From Thiomicrorhabdus marina (lineage in GTDB: Bacteria > Pseudomonadota > Gammaproteobacteria > Thiomicrospirales > Thiomicrospiraceae), in contig NZ_JAGETV010000012.1 of assembly GCF_017571465.1 (NCBI RefSeq), positions 1-64,000 on the forward strand: DNA of 64,000 nucleotides. The letters run 5' to 3'. Every line of letters begins with the position of its first letter. Within the stretch, counting starts at the first letter, position 1. A program made the position numbers and the translations under genes. Shown here one piece after another: positions 1 through 9,943 of the stretch. Below the pieces are notes generated by a model that saw only the letters and a list, made by a program, of their open reading frames with translations, did no database searches and was not told the origin of the DNA.

Positions 1-137
1 CGTAGGGGCTTTGCAAAATTTGGCTAAGCGGTGTTGTCTCTTTTTGTCAGGTCTAGACATAACTGCAAACAGACGCCTTGCTTAGCCTAAATTTTACTTT
101 GCCTGAAGCCATTTGGATTTGTTCTGCGTTTCCTTAG
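1..137. repeat. Dispersed palindromic repeat, copy R1
   Basis: Bases 82–137 match, in inverted orientation and with a few mismatches, the repeat at 13117–13172, sharing the core TTTGGA(C/T)TTGTTCTGCGTTTCC. An arm at 10–29 (TTTGCAAAATTTGGCTAAGC) is nearly complementary to 80–104, so the whole stretch could fold into a long hairpin. No coding frame is supported before position 203. It resembles a small non-coding interspersed element such as a MITE or REP-like unit; the family was not identified. Confidence 0.55.
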
Positions 138-202
138 AAGGAGCATTCACCTAAACCCTTGACTAATTCGCTACAATAGATCGAAATTTAAAGGAGTACA
201 TT

Positions 203-904
203 ATGAAATTAATCAACAATATGGCTTCCTCAACCATGAACACATTTCTTGGCGCTATTGCTCTAAGCCTAGCAACCATCACCCCTACCTTTGCCGAAAA
301 CGCTCCAAGCAGCTCCGACAAAGCCGAGCTCCAACAAAAAGCGCAAAACTATGCCATTTGCGCGGCATTGAGCAAAGGAAGTGAACAACAAACCTATACT
401 GATAAGCTAACGGCGCTTTTAAAGCAACAGAATACTAAACAGCAAAAAAGCTATAGCGACCAGCAAATTAGCGAACTTAGCACCAATAAAATATCTGAAT
501 TAAAACGTAACTTCAGAGAGTACAGCGAGCAAAGTCAAAACAAGCTCTATGGAAAACTTTGTAGAGATTCATTAAAAATGGACGAGAACTTTGTCGGGCT
601 TGAATTCAAAGAACTTCCCCTCAGCCTTCAACAAAAGATGCGTTCCATTGCTACTTGCGCGTTAATTTCCGATTCTCTACAACTGAAACAACAAGCCAAA
701 CAGTTAACCGCTGCCAACACATTAATTATGGTCGCTGCGGGGTTAAATGGACGTAATCAAGCGCTAAGCCAATTGACGGAACTCCATAACTCGATTATCG
801 AAGAACTGAAACCGCTTTCCGAAGAACAAATTAAAGCGCAATTTAACAAATCATGTAGTGCTGTTCAGCAAATTCAACAACAACGTCACAATGCCAAACC
901 TTAA
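203..904 (+). CDS. Exported protein of unknown function
   Basis: A 233-residue protein with a Sec-type signal peptide: a basic N-terminus, a hydrophobic stretch around residues 15–28 and a likely cleavage after TFA, giving a mature start near ENAPSS. The mature part is rich in Gln, Lys and Ser, mostly predicted helical, and has four cysteines (around residues 52, 119, 151 and 222) that could form two disulfides in the periplasm. A good ribosome-binding site (AAAGGAG) precedes the ATG. The next gene, a small membrane protein, starts 28 bases downstream on the same strand, so the two may be co-transcribed. I do not recognise the family. Confidence 0.7.
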   Translation: MKLINNMASSTMNTFLGAIALSLATITPTFAENAPSSSDKAELQQKAQNYAICAALSKGSEQQTYTDKLTALLKQQNTKQQKSYSDQQISELSTNKISELKRNFREYSEQSQNKLYGKLCRDSLKMDENFVGLEFKELPLSLQQKMRSIATCALISDSLQLKQQAKQLTAANTLIMVAAGLNGRNQALSQLTELHNSIIEELKPLSEEQIKAQFNKSCSAVQQIQQQRHNAKP

Positions 905-932
905 AACAAGGTCAACCTAAGGAATAGATAAG

Positions 933-1172
933 ATGGATATCTTCAGCAAAATTTTCTGGCAAGCTGGGCTTGGTCTAAGCCTTGTCATGCTATTTGTCGC
1001 TATCAGCGCCTTGCTTAATGCCGAGAACGGTCAACTAACTGTTGAAAATCTGGAGCATCTAAGCGGAACTTACAGTGCCTTATTTGAGACGTTAAAATTT
1101 GTTGTTTACCCTTGGCTAGCTCTCGGTCTATTCTTATTAATCCGATTCTTTATCAGGCTCAGCAAGTCTTAA
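933..1172 (+). CDS. Small two-helix membrane protein
   Basis: A 79-residue protein with two clear hydrophobic segments (about residues 12–30 and 53–72) joined by a short acidic loop, ending in a basic tail (RLSKS). This is typical of small inner-membrane proteins of unknown role. It lies 28 bases after the exported protein and is preceded by AAGGAATAG. A degenerate copy of the dispersed repeat begins at its stop codon. No function can be assigned. Confidence 0.65.
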   Translation: MDIFSKIFWQAGLGLSLVMLFVAISALLNAENGQLTVENLEHLSGTYSALFETLKFVVYPWLALGLFLLIRFFIRLSKS

Positions 1173-1200
1173 GGAAGCACAGAACAAGATTCCCACTTTA
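1169..1200 (+). repeat. Degenerate dispersed repeat, copy R4
   Basis: The sequence TTAAGGAAGCACAGAACAAG, immediately after a stop codon, resembles the left arm of the palindrome at 15054 (CTAAGGAAACGCAGAACAAG). Like that copy it starts right behind a gene. The rest of the 1173–1388 gap is AT-rich. It includes a short hairpin (TGAAGACTTCA) near 1228 but no recognised terminator. Confidence 0.35.
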
Positions 1201-1388
1201 GAGGAATGAATGATTTGTTTTCATTGAAGACTTCAATCTTCTTCTCGGCACTTCAACCAATTTCAAGTTAGGTATTTTTGTAGATAATTCAAAAAAACCA
1301 ACGCTTTTCTTTACTGATTCAATACGCAAAAAGATGTATTATTACTAAACGTTTGTTATTCCTAGTTTAAAAAAAGGATTACTTTTAC

Positions 1389-3430
1389 ATGTCGTCAGGT
1401 AAAAACAGCTTGCAACTGCCAATTATCTTCAGTAGCGCACTACTTATTATGGTCAACATCATTCTGTTTGACCGTAATCAACAGCAGCAACAAATCTGGC
1501 AACAGATGAACGGTGACAACCGCGCCGCCGAGCAGTTGATTCGCAACCAACTTGCTGCGTTATATGGCGATATCAGTATTATCAGAGATCAGAGTATGCA
1601 GAGACTCACAACGAACGAGTGCGTCAAACAACCGAGCAGAGTTTTCTGACAATCATGCATAACCAACCGGAATTTATGCAGCTTCGCTATTTAGACAAGC
1701 AAGGCCAAGAACAAATACGCATTGATAGAACAGCAAAGGGAATTGTCTATGCAATCAAGCAACAAGACCTGCAAAACAAAGCCGATCGCTACTATTTCCA
1801 AGAAGCGCTTAAGCTACCGCGCAACGGAATTTTTCAATCGCCACTTGACTTAAATGTTGAACAAGGCAAAATCGAAACACCTTTCAAACCGACTATTCGC
1901 TATGCAACAGCCGTCGGCAAAACCGACATACAAGGGTATCTGATTATCAATATCCATGCCCAGCCATTGCTACAGAAAATAAAAAAATTGCACTTAGCGA
2001 CTGAGGGACAGCTTTTTCTCGTAAACCATGATGGCTACTTCTTTAATAACTCTGATTCCGAACTTAACTGGGGCTTTATGCTCGACAAAAAAGAACACAG
2101 CCTTGCACAACAACACCCGCAATTCTGGAAAGAGCTTGTTGAAAATGGCGGATTCCAGAAATTACTCAAAGATCAAAACCTTTTTTTAGGTAGCGCAATT
2201 TGCTTGGCGCAAAGCTGCAATAACACCAATCAGAAATACTCCGTAGATACTTTGATTGATAAAAGTCATTGGTATTTGATCAATCAACATCCAACACCTG
2301 CATGGTGGCAACTTAATGCCAACACCTGGGCTAGCCTACTATTAATAATATTACTCCTGCTTGCTGTAATCGCCCGACGCTCTTTCAATGACAAACAAGC
2401 CATAAGCCAAGACTTAAAAGATGACCCAGCCAACTTTTTACCTTTATTGAAAGCGCTGCCAACGGGGGCTTGTACCATTGATAAGCTAGGACAAGTACAA
2501 ATCTACAACCAAGGATTTGCCAATGTATTCAACCTACAGGATAGAAGCTCTCGAAAAAATAATTTTTACGATTTATTCCCAAGCTCAATCCGTGAGAACC
2601 TGACATTAAAGGTTTACAACGCCATTACAGATAACCACACCCAAACCTTATACGACAAACAGCAACCTCTACAGTTGCTACTAGCGCACAAAGCGCCGCT
2701 GTACTTCAGTTTACATATCGCCCCCTTAAAAGTCGGCAATCGCGAACCGCAATCCTATCTACTACTAATGGAAAACCTCACCATTGAGCTGCACAAACTC
2801 AAGCAAAATCAATTGAGCATCAGTTTGCAGACAATCAGTGAACTCAGTAACGAACTTCTCAATCAAACTACGATTCCACCGGAAGCAATCGTGCAGCACT
2901 TGCAAATGTGCGCTAGCCAAGTCGACCTAAGCAAACATCAACAGAAGTTGAGACCGCTACTCCAGCAATGGCAGGAGCAGTTACAACAGTCAGAAAAACC
3001 GCCACTGGAAATCGAAATGATCTTGACCGATGACTGCCAACTCAACCTAGATCAAGCCAACTTCAACCGTTTTATGGAGTTACTGCTGTCGACAATGCCG
3101 GAAAGCTGCGACAAACTTACTTTACAAAGCAAACGCATCAGCATTAAAAACAGCGGCGAAATGTTAAATTTATACCACTTAGAGAAAGGCGACTATGTGC
3201 AAATTGCACTCAAAGGTTGCCGCTACAAAAAGACTCAAAAACTTGATTCAAACAACAGCGAGCAGGGCACATTAGAACCATTTAACGGCTGCGAAATGCA
3301 CAGCGGAGATTACCTTCCACTAGGAAGTGCATTTGGTTTAGTAAAACAGTGCAACGGGGCAATGCGGATTAAATGCAGTGAAAACAACAGAACCATCTTC
3401 ATTTATCTACCTGTTTTTACCGATGATTAA
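1389..3430 (+). pseudogene. Cache/PAS sensor histidine-kinase-like protein, frameshifted
   Basis: One gene read in two frames. Frame A (1389–1649, 86 aa) has a good RBS (AAAAAGGATT), an N-terminal membrane helix (LPIIFSSALLIMVNIILF) and the start of a helical periplasmic region. Frame B (open through 3430; nominal GTG at 1619) continues with a Cache-type sensor core (LRYLDKQGQEQIRIDR), a second membrane helix (WASLLLIILLLLAVIA, about 2330–2380), a PAS-like domain, a helical dimerisation-like region and a C-terminus resembling a degenerate HATPase fold (SAFGLVKQCNGAMRI, then TIFIYLPV). No phosphoacceptor His box or clear N box is seen, so kinase activity is doubtful even if the frame were restored. 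The shift must fall roughly within 1580–1625, because frame B is readable upstream through ETHNERVRQTTE. It may be a real inactivation or a sequencing error. No response regulator is adjacent. Confidence 0.65.
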
Positions 3431-3630
3431 AATCCTGTAGATAACAATATGAATTTTAATTATTGCATTTTTTGCAACAATCTAATGTTATTAGAAATTT
3501 TATTTTACAAGTCATTAACTCAATCAATGAAGATATTATCAATTGACTCGGTTAGCATGTACTTTATGCGAAAGAACAGTTTCTTTACAGGGTTATCAAT
3601 ATAATGAATTACTAATTCAAATGAAACTTA

Positions 3631-3658
3631 TTGCAAATATTGCAACAAAAGATATAAT
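3631..3658 (+). promoter_or_regulatory. Sigma-70 promoter for the HTH gene
   Basis: TTGCAA at 3631–3636 and a perfect TATAAT at 3653–3658, separated by 16 bases. Transcription would start near 3666, giving a leader of about 165 nt before the ATG at 3832. The leader contains the inverted repeat at 3731–3752. Confidence 0.5.
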
Positions 3659-3730
3659 CCACAACTAATGAATTAATGCAAAAAGTATACAAATATAAAA
3701 CAAAATTCGTTCTAAACGGTACCGCCAACT

Positions 3731-3752
3731 GTTAGTAACAGCAATGACTAAC
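3731..3752. promoter_or_regulatory. Operator-like inverted repeat upstream of the HTH gene
   Basis: A perfect 6-base inverted repeat, GTTAGT–N10–ACTAAC, 80 bases before the start codon. Its size and spacing suit a dimeric HTH repressor, so autoregulation by the downstream product is plausible. This is inference from position only. Confidence 0.3.
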
Positions 3753-3831
3753 AACCGTAAAGATCCGCGAGCTGCATTAATTCCTATACAACATCAACTA
3801 GAGTTACAGATTTGTTTTAGGGAGATAAACG

Positions 3832-4080
3832 ATGAAATTCAATGAACGTCTCAAATACTATATTGAATACAAAGGTATTATCAAACACCGTGTTGCAGAA
3901 GTAGCCGGTATTACACCAAGCGCATTTTTCCGTTTTTTGAACGGTACCAGCACAATGAAATCTTCAAATATTGAAAAAATTAATGAAGTATGGCCGGAAA
4001 TGATCGCTTTCGCCTTCTCGGTTGACCCAGATATAGCCAAGCGAGCTAAAAAGCTAAAACTATCAGACGAAGATGAGTAA
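3832..4080 (+). CDS. Small helix-turn-helix DNA-binding protein
   Basis: An 82-residue protein with a lambda-repressor/Cro-like layout. Helices around residues 3–13, 17–25 (RVAEVAGITPSAFFRFLNG, a classic HTH turn) and 40–50 are followed by a charged tail ending DEDE. RBS GGGAGATAAACG precedes the ATG. The gene stands alone, with its own promoter, a 165-nt leader and a strong terminator behind it. It is probably a transcriptional regulator; its target is unknown, and the inverted repeat in its own leader is the obvious candidate. Confidence 0.6.
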   Translation: MKFNERLKYYIEYKGIIKHRVAEVAGITPSAFFRFLNGTSTMKSSNIEKINEVWPEMIAFAFSVDPDIAKRAKKLKLSDEDE

Positions 4081-4136
4081 ACGCCATCTTTCTCTCGGAT
4101 AAACTTTGACGACAAGTGTCTTAGCAATCCAAGCTA

Positions 4137-4160
4137 AACCCGGCTAGCCCGGGTTTTTTT
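4137..4160 (+). terminator. Rho-independent terminator
   Basis: AACCCGG–CTAG–CCCGGGTT followed by seven T residues. It ends the HTH transcript before hemH. Confidence 0.85.
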
Positions 4161-4295
4161 ATGCCTATCGTGTTGTATCCGTACACAATCTCGTTAAAAT
4201 CACCTAAACAAAAATAATTGCTATTCAATAAAACGGTTGTCGTTTTATACAAAAGCTATACAATCATTAGCAGTCTCAAATTTTTGGAGAGAGTT

Positions 4296-5414
4296 ATGCA
4301 TTATCACGGGCGTGCCCAATTTCATCACGGTGAAAGCAGTGCGACCGGCGTTTTAATTACCAACCTTGGTACGCCGGATGCACCAACCAAACAAGCACTT
4401 CGACCTTACCTTAAAGAATTCTTGGAAGATCCTCGCGTGGTTGAACCACCGCCAGCTCGTTGGTTATGGAAACTGATTTTGAATGGCATTATCCTCAACA
4501 CTCGCCCTGCCAAATCGGCAGAAGCTTATGCCAGTGTTTGGGACTCAGAAGGTCCGGGCGCACCGTTGTTGCGCATTACTGAACGCCAGCTAGAAGGCAT
4601 TAAAAAAGAACTGGAACCGCATTTTGACGGCCGAGTCGAATTTGCACTCGCAATGCGTTACGGCAATCCTTCAATTTCCAGCGCTCTACAAGAACTGCAC
4701 GAAAAAGGCTGCCAACGCATTGTCGTGCTACCACTTTACCCTCAATATGCAGCAGCAACCACCGCTTCGACCTTCGATGCCGTCACCGAAGAGTTACGAA
4801 CATGGCGCTGGGTTCCTGAACTGCGCTTCATCAACCACTATCACCGCCACCCAGGTTATATTAAAGCCTTAGCGAATAGTATCCGCGAACACCAAGAAGT
4901 ACACGGTAAGCCACAATTGTTGGTTATGTCCTATCACGGAGTACCGCAACGTTATTTGGATAATGGCGACCCTTATCATTGCGAATGTCACGTCACTTCA
5001 CGCTTGGTCGCAGATGAACTTGGCCTAAGCAAAGACGAATACAAAGTGACCTTTCAATCACTATTCGGTAAAGAAGAATGGATTAAACCTTATACCGACG
5101 AAACGCTGAAAGGCTTACCGGAAAAAGGCATTAAAGACATTCAAGTGATTTGTCCAGGATTCTCGGCAGACTGCCTAGAAACCATCGAAGAAATTGATGA
5201 AGAGAACCGTGAATACTTTGAAGAAGCCGGTGGCGAGAAGTTTAGCTACATTAAATGCCTAAACGACCGTGAAGATCACACGCAAATGCTGGCAGATTTG
5301 ATCCTGCAACATACGCAAGGCTGGTACGAACGTGACGGTTTTAATGCGCAAGCCGACGAGCAAGAACGCAATACCGTTAAAGAAAACGCTAAAGCGATGA
5401 ACTGCCCTTACTAA
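4296..5414 (+). CDS. hemH: Ferrochelatase
   Basis: Protoporphyrin ferrochelatase inserts Fe2+ into protoporphyrin IX, the last step of protoheme synthesis, at the inner face of the membrane. The family signature is clear: TGVLITNLGTPDAPT near the N-terminus, SYHGVPQRYLDNGDPYHCEC with the active-site His, FQSLFGKEEWIKPYT, and CPGFSADCLETIEEI. Length of 372 aa is normal. The start is set at 4296 (MHYHGRAQ), which follows the RBS TTTGGAGAGAG. An upstream in-frame TTG at 4218 would add 26 residues with no RBS. A bidirectional terminator separates it from gltA, which converges on it. Confidence 0.95.
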   Translation: MHYHGRAQFHHGESSATGVLITNLGTPDAPTKQALRPYLKEFLEDPRVVEPPPARWLWKLILNGIILNTRPAKSAEAYASVWDSEGPGAPLLRITERQLEGIKKELEPHFDGRVEFALAMRYGNPSISSALQELHEKGCQRIVVLPLYPQYAAATTASTFDAVTEELRTWRWVPELRFINHYHRHPGYIKALANSIREHQEVHGKPQLLVMSYHGVPQRYLDNGDPYHCECHVTSRLVADELGLSKDEYKVTFQSLFGKEEWIKPYTDETLKGLPEKGIKDIQVICPGFSADCLETIEEIDEENREYFEEAGGEKFSYIKCLNDREDHTQMLADLILQHTQGWYERDGFNAQADEQERNTVKENAKAMNCPY

Positions 5415-5464
5415 TAAGTTTGACCCACTTGTATACCTGCTGCTTGCTTACATAGCAAGCACAA

Positions 5465-5497
5465 CAAAAAAGCCGCTGAAAATTCAGCGGCTTTTTC
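5465..5497. terminator. Bidirectional terminator between hemH and gltA
   Basis: AAAAAAGCCGCTGAA–AA–TTCAGCGGCTTTTT. The A-run on one side and T-run on the other let it serve both converging genes. Confidence 0.85.
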
Positions 5498-5521
5498 GTT
5501 ATAAGGTTAAGCGAAATTAAA

Positions 5522-6670
5522 TTAGCGCTCTTCCAGCGGTAGGTAACAAGCCGTGCCCTTCCCGGTATAAATTTGCGTCGGACGGAAGATACGGTTGTTC
5601 TGCAACTGCTCGCGCCAGTGCGCCATCCAACCGGCAGAACGTGCTACTGCAAAAATTGGCGTAAACAAACCAGGGTCAAAGCCCATTTCTTTATACAGAA
5701 TCCCTGAGTAGAAATCGACGTTTGGATAAACCCCTTTGTGACCGAGAAGTTCTTCACAAACCTTCTCAACTTCAAGTGCCGTCGCAAATGATTCACTTAG
5801 TTTATCTGACTTACCGGCAAGCAATTCATTGGAAAGTTTCTGCAGAATCGAAGCACGCGGATCTTTGGTTTTGTATTCGCGGTGTCCCATCCCCCAAACA
5901 ACTTTTTTATCTGCTAAACGCTGTTCGATGTAAGGACGAGCATTTTCCGGCGAACCAATTTCATCCAACATCTCAATCACTTTCTGGTTTGCACCACCAT
6001 GAAGAGGACCGGAAAGCGAAGCAATTGCCGATGAGATAACCGAACAAGGATTTGCCAAAGTGGAACCGGTCACCATAGTAGTGAAAGTTGAGGCGTTAAT
6101 AGTATGCTCAGCGTGCAGAATCAGAATCGCATCCAGCAATCGCGCCCAATCCTTATCTGGCTCCTGACCGTTTAACATATACAAAAAGTTTTCTGCATAG
6201 GTCAAATCTTTACGCGGCTCAATCGGATCGTAGCCATTGCGCATATGCTCCCAACTCGCTACCAAAGTTCCCATATGAGCAATAATCTTAACCGTTACAT
6301 CATTGATGTATTCTTGGTTCTCTGTACCGCCTTTCATGTATTCGGTACTTGGATAGAAGCTCGCTAGAGAGGCCACCACCACTTGCAGCATATGCATCGG
6401 ATGCGTGGTGCTTGGCAGATTTTTCATAATCTCGCGAATATTGTATTTAACACGGCGATTTTCACGTAATTGCTTATCAAAGTGCTCCAATTTTTCAGCC
6501 GTTGGCAGCTCGCCAAAAAGAAGCAAAAGAGTGGTTTCCTCAAATGAGGAATATTCAGCCAGTTCTTGAATGTCATAACCACGATAGGTTAAGACGCCTT
6601 TTTGACCATCAATAAATGAGATTTGCGATTCCGTTGCCGGAACCCCTGCTAAACCTGGAATATATTGCAT
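5522..6670 (-). CDS. gltA: Citrate synthase
   Basis: Condenses oxaloacetate and acetyl-CoA to citrate, entering the TCA cycle (cytoplasm). At 382 aa it is of the short dimeric type found also in Gram-positive CitZ and in 2-methylcitrate synthase PrpC, without the N-terminal extension of the NADH-regulated E. coli enzyme. Active-site elements are visible: HAEHTINAS, GPLHGGANQ, WGMGHREYKTKDPR and YPNVDFYSG with the catalytic Asp. No prpB, prpD or acnD is nearby, which favours citrate synthase over methylcitrate synthase. The start at 6670 follows a GGGCAG RBS; a start at 6751 would run into erpA. Confidence 0.85.
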   Translation of the reverse strand: MQYIPGLAGVPATESQISFIDGQKGVLTYRGYDIQELAEYSSFEETTLLLLFGELPTAEKLEHFDKQLRENRRVKYNIREIMKNLPSTTHPMHMLQVVVASLASFYPSTEYMKGGTENQEYINDVTVKIIAHMGTLVASWEHMRNGYDPIEPRKDLTYAENFLYMLNGQEPDKDWARLLDAILILHAEHTINASTFTTMVTGSTLANPCSVISSAIASLSGPLHGGANQKVIEMLDEIGSPENARPYIEQRLADKKVVWGMGHREYKTKDPRASILQKLSNELLAGKSDKLSESFATALEVEKVCEELLGHKGVYPNVDFYSGILYKEMGFDPGLFTPIFAVARSAGWMAHWREQLQNNRIFRPTQIYTGKGTACYLPLEER

Positions 6671-6707
6671 AAGCTGCCCTGAAAATTTGTCAGAAAATTC
6701 GTGTGAA

Positions 6708-7049
6708 TTACACGCTAAATGAAGAACCACAACCGCAAGTTGTGGTTGCATTTGGATTTTCGATTACAAAGCGAGCGCCTTGTAAATCTTCTAAATAATC
6801 AATTTTAGCGCCCACTAGATACTGGAAGCTCATTGAATCAACCAATAGCGTCACACCATCTTTGGTGACCACAGTATCATCATCCGCTTGGTTTTCATCA
6901 AAGGTAAATCCGTATGAAAAACCAGAGCAACCACCGCCGGTAATGTACACGCGAAGTTTTAGATTTGGATTTTGCTCATCTTCAATCAGACCGCTAACCT
7001 TAGAAGCCGCAGACTCGGTAAAAATTAAAGGCGTTGGAATATCAGACAT
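6708..7049 (-). CDS. erpA: Iron-sulfur cluster insertion protein ErpA (A-type carrier)
   Basis: A 113-residue A-type Fe-S carrier that passes clusters to apo-proteins. The three conserved cysteines are present: one in [11 protein letters not shown] and two in the C-terminal CGCGSSF. The N-terminus ([12 protein letters not shown]) and overall length match ErpA better than the longer-spaced IscA paralogues, though IscA cannot be fully excluded. It lies 37 bases upstream of gltA on the same strand, so the two are probably co-transcribed. Confidence 0.88.
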   Translation of the reverse strand: MSDIPTPLIFTESAASKVSGLIEDEQNPNLKLRVYITGGGCSGFSYGFTFDENQADDDTVVTKDGVTLLVDSMSFQYLVGAKIDYLEDLQGARFVIENPNATTTCGCGSSFSV

Positions 7050-7164
7050 ATAAGAATCCTTTTCATGTCGGGATAAGCGACCAACCTTTTACAGGACAAA
7101 TGTCGCTTATAGAGCAAATTAGAATTTTATTATAACAAAACGACTCTAGAAGTCGTCTCATTCA

Positions 7165-8208
7165 TCATGGCAACAAAGCAACTTGTTGCAAACCAAGAGT
7201 CTCATCAAGCCCGAACATGATATTCATATTCTGCACAGCTTGACCGGCCGCGCCTTTCACTAGGTTATCGATAACCGAAGTCACTACCACTTGCGAACTG
7301 CCTGCCGGACGATAAACCGCAATACGGCACATATTCGAGCCTTTCACCGAACGGGTTTCCGGCAAAGTACCTGCCGGCATCACATCGACAAACGGTTCCT
7401 CTTTATAGGTCTCTTCAAACAGCTTTTGTAGTTCTTCTTGGCTCATGTCTTCAGTCATGGTCGCGTAAATGGTATTTTCCATTCCACGAATCATCGGTAC
7501 CAAATGCGGCACAAACGTTAGGCTGACTGGCTTATCCGCGATTTGCGCCAATTTTTCACTCATTTCCGGCAAATGACGGTGGCCGGCAACGCCATAGGCC
7601 TTAAAGCTTTCCGACATTTCCGCCCCTAACATCGCAACATTCGCGCCACGACCGGCACCGCTAACACCCGATTTACCGTCAGCGATAATGTTCGTCACAT
7701 CAATTAGATTGTTTTTCAAAAGCGGCGCAATACCCAGCGTTACGCTAGTCGGGTAGCAACCTGGGTTAGCAATAATCTGCGCATTTCTAATCTGTTCACG
7801 GAAATGCTCCGGCAGGCCGTAAGCAACCTTATCAAACAACTTACCTTCGGTATGTTTCATGCCGTACCATTTCGACCAAACGTCTAAATCTTCAATACGG
7901 AAATCCGCCGCTAAATCGATTACTTTCACACCAGCACTGGTCAGTTCATCCGCCATACTCATCGCCACACCGTGCGGCGTTGCAAAGAAAACGATGTCAC
8001 AGGTTTTCAGTTTACTGGCATCCGGCACCGAGAATCTCAAGTCATATACGCCACGCAAGTTTGGGAACATATCCGCCAACGCCACACCTTCTTCCGAGCG
8101 CGAAGTAATCATCGTAACTTCCGCCTGTGGGTGACTTGCCAAAATACGTAATAACTCAACGCCTGTATAGCCTGTTCCGCCAACGATGCCAACTTTTACT
8201 TTTTGCAT
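7165..8208 (-). CDS. argC: N-acetyl-gamma-glutamyl-phosphate reductase
   Basis: Third step of arginine biosynthesis: NADPH-dependent reduction of N-acetylglutamyl phosphate to the semialdehyde. The 347-residue protein has the Rossmann motif [15 protein letters not shown] at the N-terminus and the catalytic cysteine motif ANPGCYPTS near residue 155, with GVSGAGRGA after it. RBS AGGAAGCAGAGA precedes the ATG. It is divergent from msrP across about 210 bases and is not next to other arg genes here. Confidence 0.95.
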   Translation of the reverse strand: MQKVKVGIVGGTGYTGVELLRILASHPQAEVTMITSRSEEGVALADMFPNLRGVYDLRFSVPDASKLKTCDIVFFATPHGVAMSMADELTSAGVKVIDLAADFRIEDLDVWSKWYGMKHTEGKLFDKVAYGLPEHFREQIRNAQIIANPGCYPTSVTLGIAPLLKNNLIDVTNIIADGKSGVSGAGRGANVAMLGAEMSESFKAYGVAGHRHLPEMSEKLAQIADKPVSLTFVPHLVPMIRGMENTIYATMTEDMSQEELQKLFEETYKEEPFVDVMPAGTLPETRSVKGSNMCRIAVYRPAGSSQVVVTSVIDNLVKGAAGQAVQNMNIMFGLDETLGLQQVALLP

Positions 8209-8418
8209 TCTCTGCTTCCTGAAAACTTATCTTGAATAACCCGCTATTGTACCGATTCACTACTGAAGGTGCTAACTTTAGCTATTGCTTATACTGAAGC
8301 GACAATACAACTTACTTCACTGTATTTCAAGCAATCAGAACTTTGCATCACAGAACAATCGGGGTAAGGTAATAATTAATCATATCCATTATTGTTTAGG
8401 CAATTTCCGAGGTGAATT

Positions 8419-9345
8419 ATGAAATCATTCAAACCTTATCGCAGCCAGTTTAAAGAATCACAAGTTACGCCTGAAGAACTTTTTCTCAACCGTCGTCAGT
8501 TTATTCAAGGCGCCGTCGCTGCCGGATTAATCACTTCGCCGATTGCCGCTCTAGCGGACTTTAATTTCGCCCCCAACTCGAATTTTCGTCCGGATTTAAA
8601 ACTGACTGATCCTGAGCACGCTCTCAACTACAACAACTTCTACGAACTCGGCACAGATAAATCCGACCCACCGCGCTATGCCGACAGCCTAAAAACCGAT
8701 AACTGGCAAGTCAGAGTCGAAGGTCTATGCGCCAAACCACAAACCTTCGATATGGACGACCTACTCGCTTTCGACCAAGAAGAGCGCATCTACCGCTTCC
8801 GCTGTGTTGAAGGCTGGTCGATGGTGGTACCGTGGATTGGCTTTCCGTTAAGTAAGTTGCTCGACAAAGTCGAACCGACCAGTCAAGCCAAGTATGTCGA
8901 ATTTATCAGTATTCTCGACCGTGAAAACTTACCGGGGCAACGCTTTAATATTCTCGACTGGCCGTATCGCGAAGGTTTACGTATAGATGAAGCCATGCAC
9001 CCGCTCACTCTGATGACTACCGGTCTATACGGTAAAGAGTTACAAAACCAGAACGGTGCACCGATTCGCTTAATCGTGCCATGGAAATACGGTTTTAAAA
9101 GCGCTAAATCCATCGTCACCATTCGCCTAACCGACAAACAACCGGTTTCCAGTTGGGAACAAGCTGCGCCGGACGAATACGGCTTCTACTCCAATGTTAA
9201 CCCGAATGTTTCGCATCCACGCTGGTCGCAAGCTAAAGAACGTCCGCTAGGCTCTTTCTTTAAAAAGAAAACCTTAATGTTCAACGGCTATGCAGAGGAC
9301 GTTGCCGACCTTTACAAAGGCATGGATTTGAAGAAATATTATTAA
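8419..9345 (+). CDS. msrP: Periplasmic methionine sulfoxide reductase, molybdopterin subunit
   Basis: MsrP (YedY) repairs oxidised methionines in periplasmic proteins, drawing electrons from the quinone pool through MsrQ. The 308-residue protein has a twin-arginine signal (NRRQFIQG at 24–31, followed by a hydrophobic stretch). The sulfite-oxidase-type core carries the molybdenum-ligand Cys at about residue 129 in [14 protein letters not shown]. The C-terminal region ([12 protein letters not shown]) also fits the family. It is followed after 10 bases by msrQ, the standard operon. Confidence 0.95.
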   Translation: MKSFKPYRSQFKESQVTPEELFLNRRQFIQGAVAAGLITSPIAALADFNFAPNSNFRPDLKLTDPEHALNYNNFYELGTDKSDPPRYADSLKTDNWQVRVEGLCAKPQTFDMDDLLAFDQEERIYRFRCVEGWSMVVPWIGFPLSKLLDKVEPTSQAKYVEFISILDRENLPGQRFNILDWPYREGLRIDEAMHPLTLMTTGLYGKELQNQNGAPIRLIVPWKYGFKSAKSIVTIRLTDKQPVSSWEQAAPDEYGFYSNVNPNVSHPRWSQAKERPLGSFFKKKTLMFNGYAEDVADLYKGMDLKKYY

Positions 9346-9355
9346 GGAAACAACC

Positions 9356-9943
9356 ATGCCGTTGGCGATTAAACTCATTTTATTCAGCCTAATCTGTGCG
9401 ATTCCTGCGGGGCTGCTTAGCTTCAATTTACTAACCGATAACCTCGGTGCGAATCCTGTCGAAGCCTTAGAGCATACCACCGGCGACTGGGCAATTTACT
9501 TCCTGTTGCTAACGCTCTCAATCACCCCAATTCAGCAAATGTTCGCTCCAAAATGGTTTATGCCGATGCACCTAGTTCGTCGCGTTCTCGGTTTAAGCGC
9601 CTTGGCTTATGCACTAATTCATCTGGCGGTGTATTTTGTGTTTGATATGAGCGCAGACATTAATGAAACCCTGACCGATATTGCCGAACGACCGTTTATT
9701 CTGATTGGCATGACTGCTTTGCTTTTGCTTATCCCGCTTGGCATCACTTCTACGCAGGGCTGGCAACGTCGATTAAAACGTAACTGGCAACGTCTGCACA
9801 AACTGGTATACACAATCACCTTTTTGGGGATTTTACACTATGCGCTATTGGTCAAAGCCGACCTATTCCTGCCACTGCTATATATGACTCTTTTTGGCAT
9901 TTTGATGCTTATGCGCCAATTCAAACTGCCAAGACTAAGGTAA
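9356..9943 (+). CDS. msrQ: Heme b membrane subunit of MsrPQ
   Basis: A 195-residue polytopic protein of the ferric-reductase-like family (YedZ) that delivers quinol electrons to MsrP. It has about six membrane helices with conserved heme-binding His candidates, such as MPMHLVRRVLG, LAYALIHLAVY and QRLHKLVY. It starts 10 bases after msrP with an AAGGAAACAACC RBS. Its stop codon directly abuts the stop codon of the converging GST gene, with no terminator between them. Confidence 0.93.
   Translation: MPLAIKLILFSLICAIPAGLLSFNLLTDNLGANPVEALEHTTGDWAIYFLLLTLSITPIQQMFAPKWFMPMHLVRRVLGLSALAYALIHLAVYFVFDMSADINETLTDIAERPFILIGMTALLLLIPLGITSTQGWQRRLKRNWQRLHKLVYTITFLGILHYALLVKADLFLPLLYMTLFGILMLMRQFKLPRLR

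Larger units (their letters stand above)
3431..3831. other. 400-base AT-rich intergenic region
   Basis: No gene is visible. The region holds a good sigma-70 promoter (3631–3658) and an operator-like inverted repeat (3731–3752), both listed separately and both pointing to the HTH gene at 3832. The rest is AT-rich with several TTGCAA-like words. Confidence 0.5.

Noticed and set aside
4218-4295. Extended N-terminus of hemH from a TTG at 4218
   Set aside because: No RBS, the extra residues are not typical of ferrochelatase, and a good RBS precedes the ATG at 4296.
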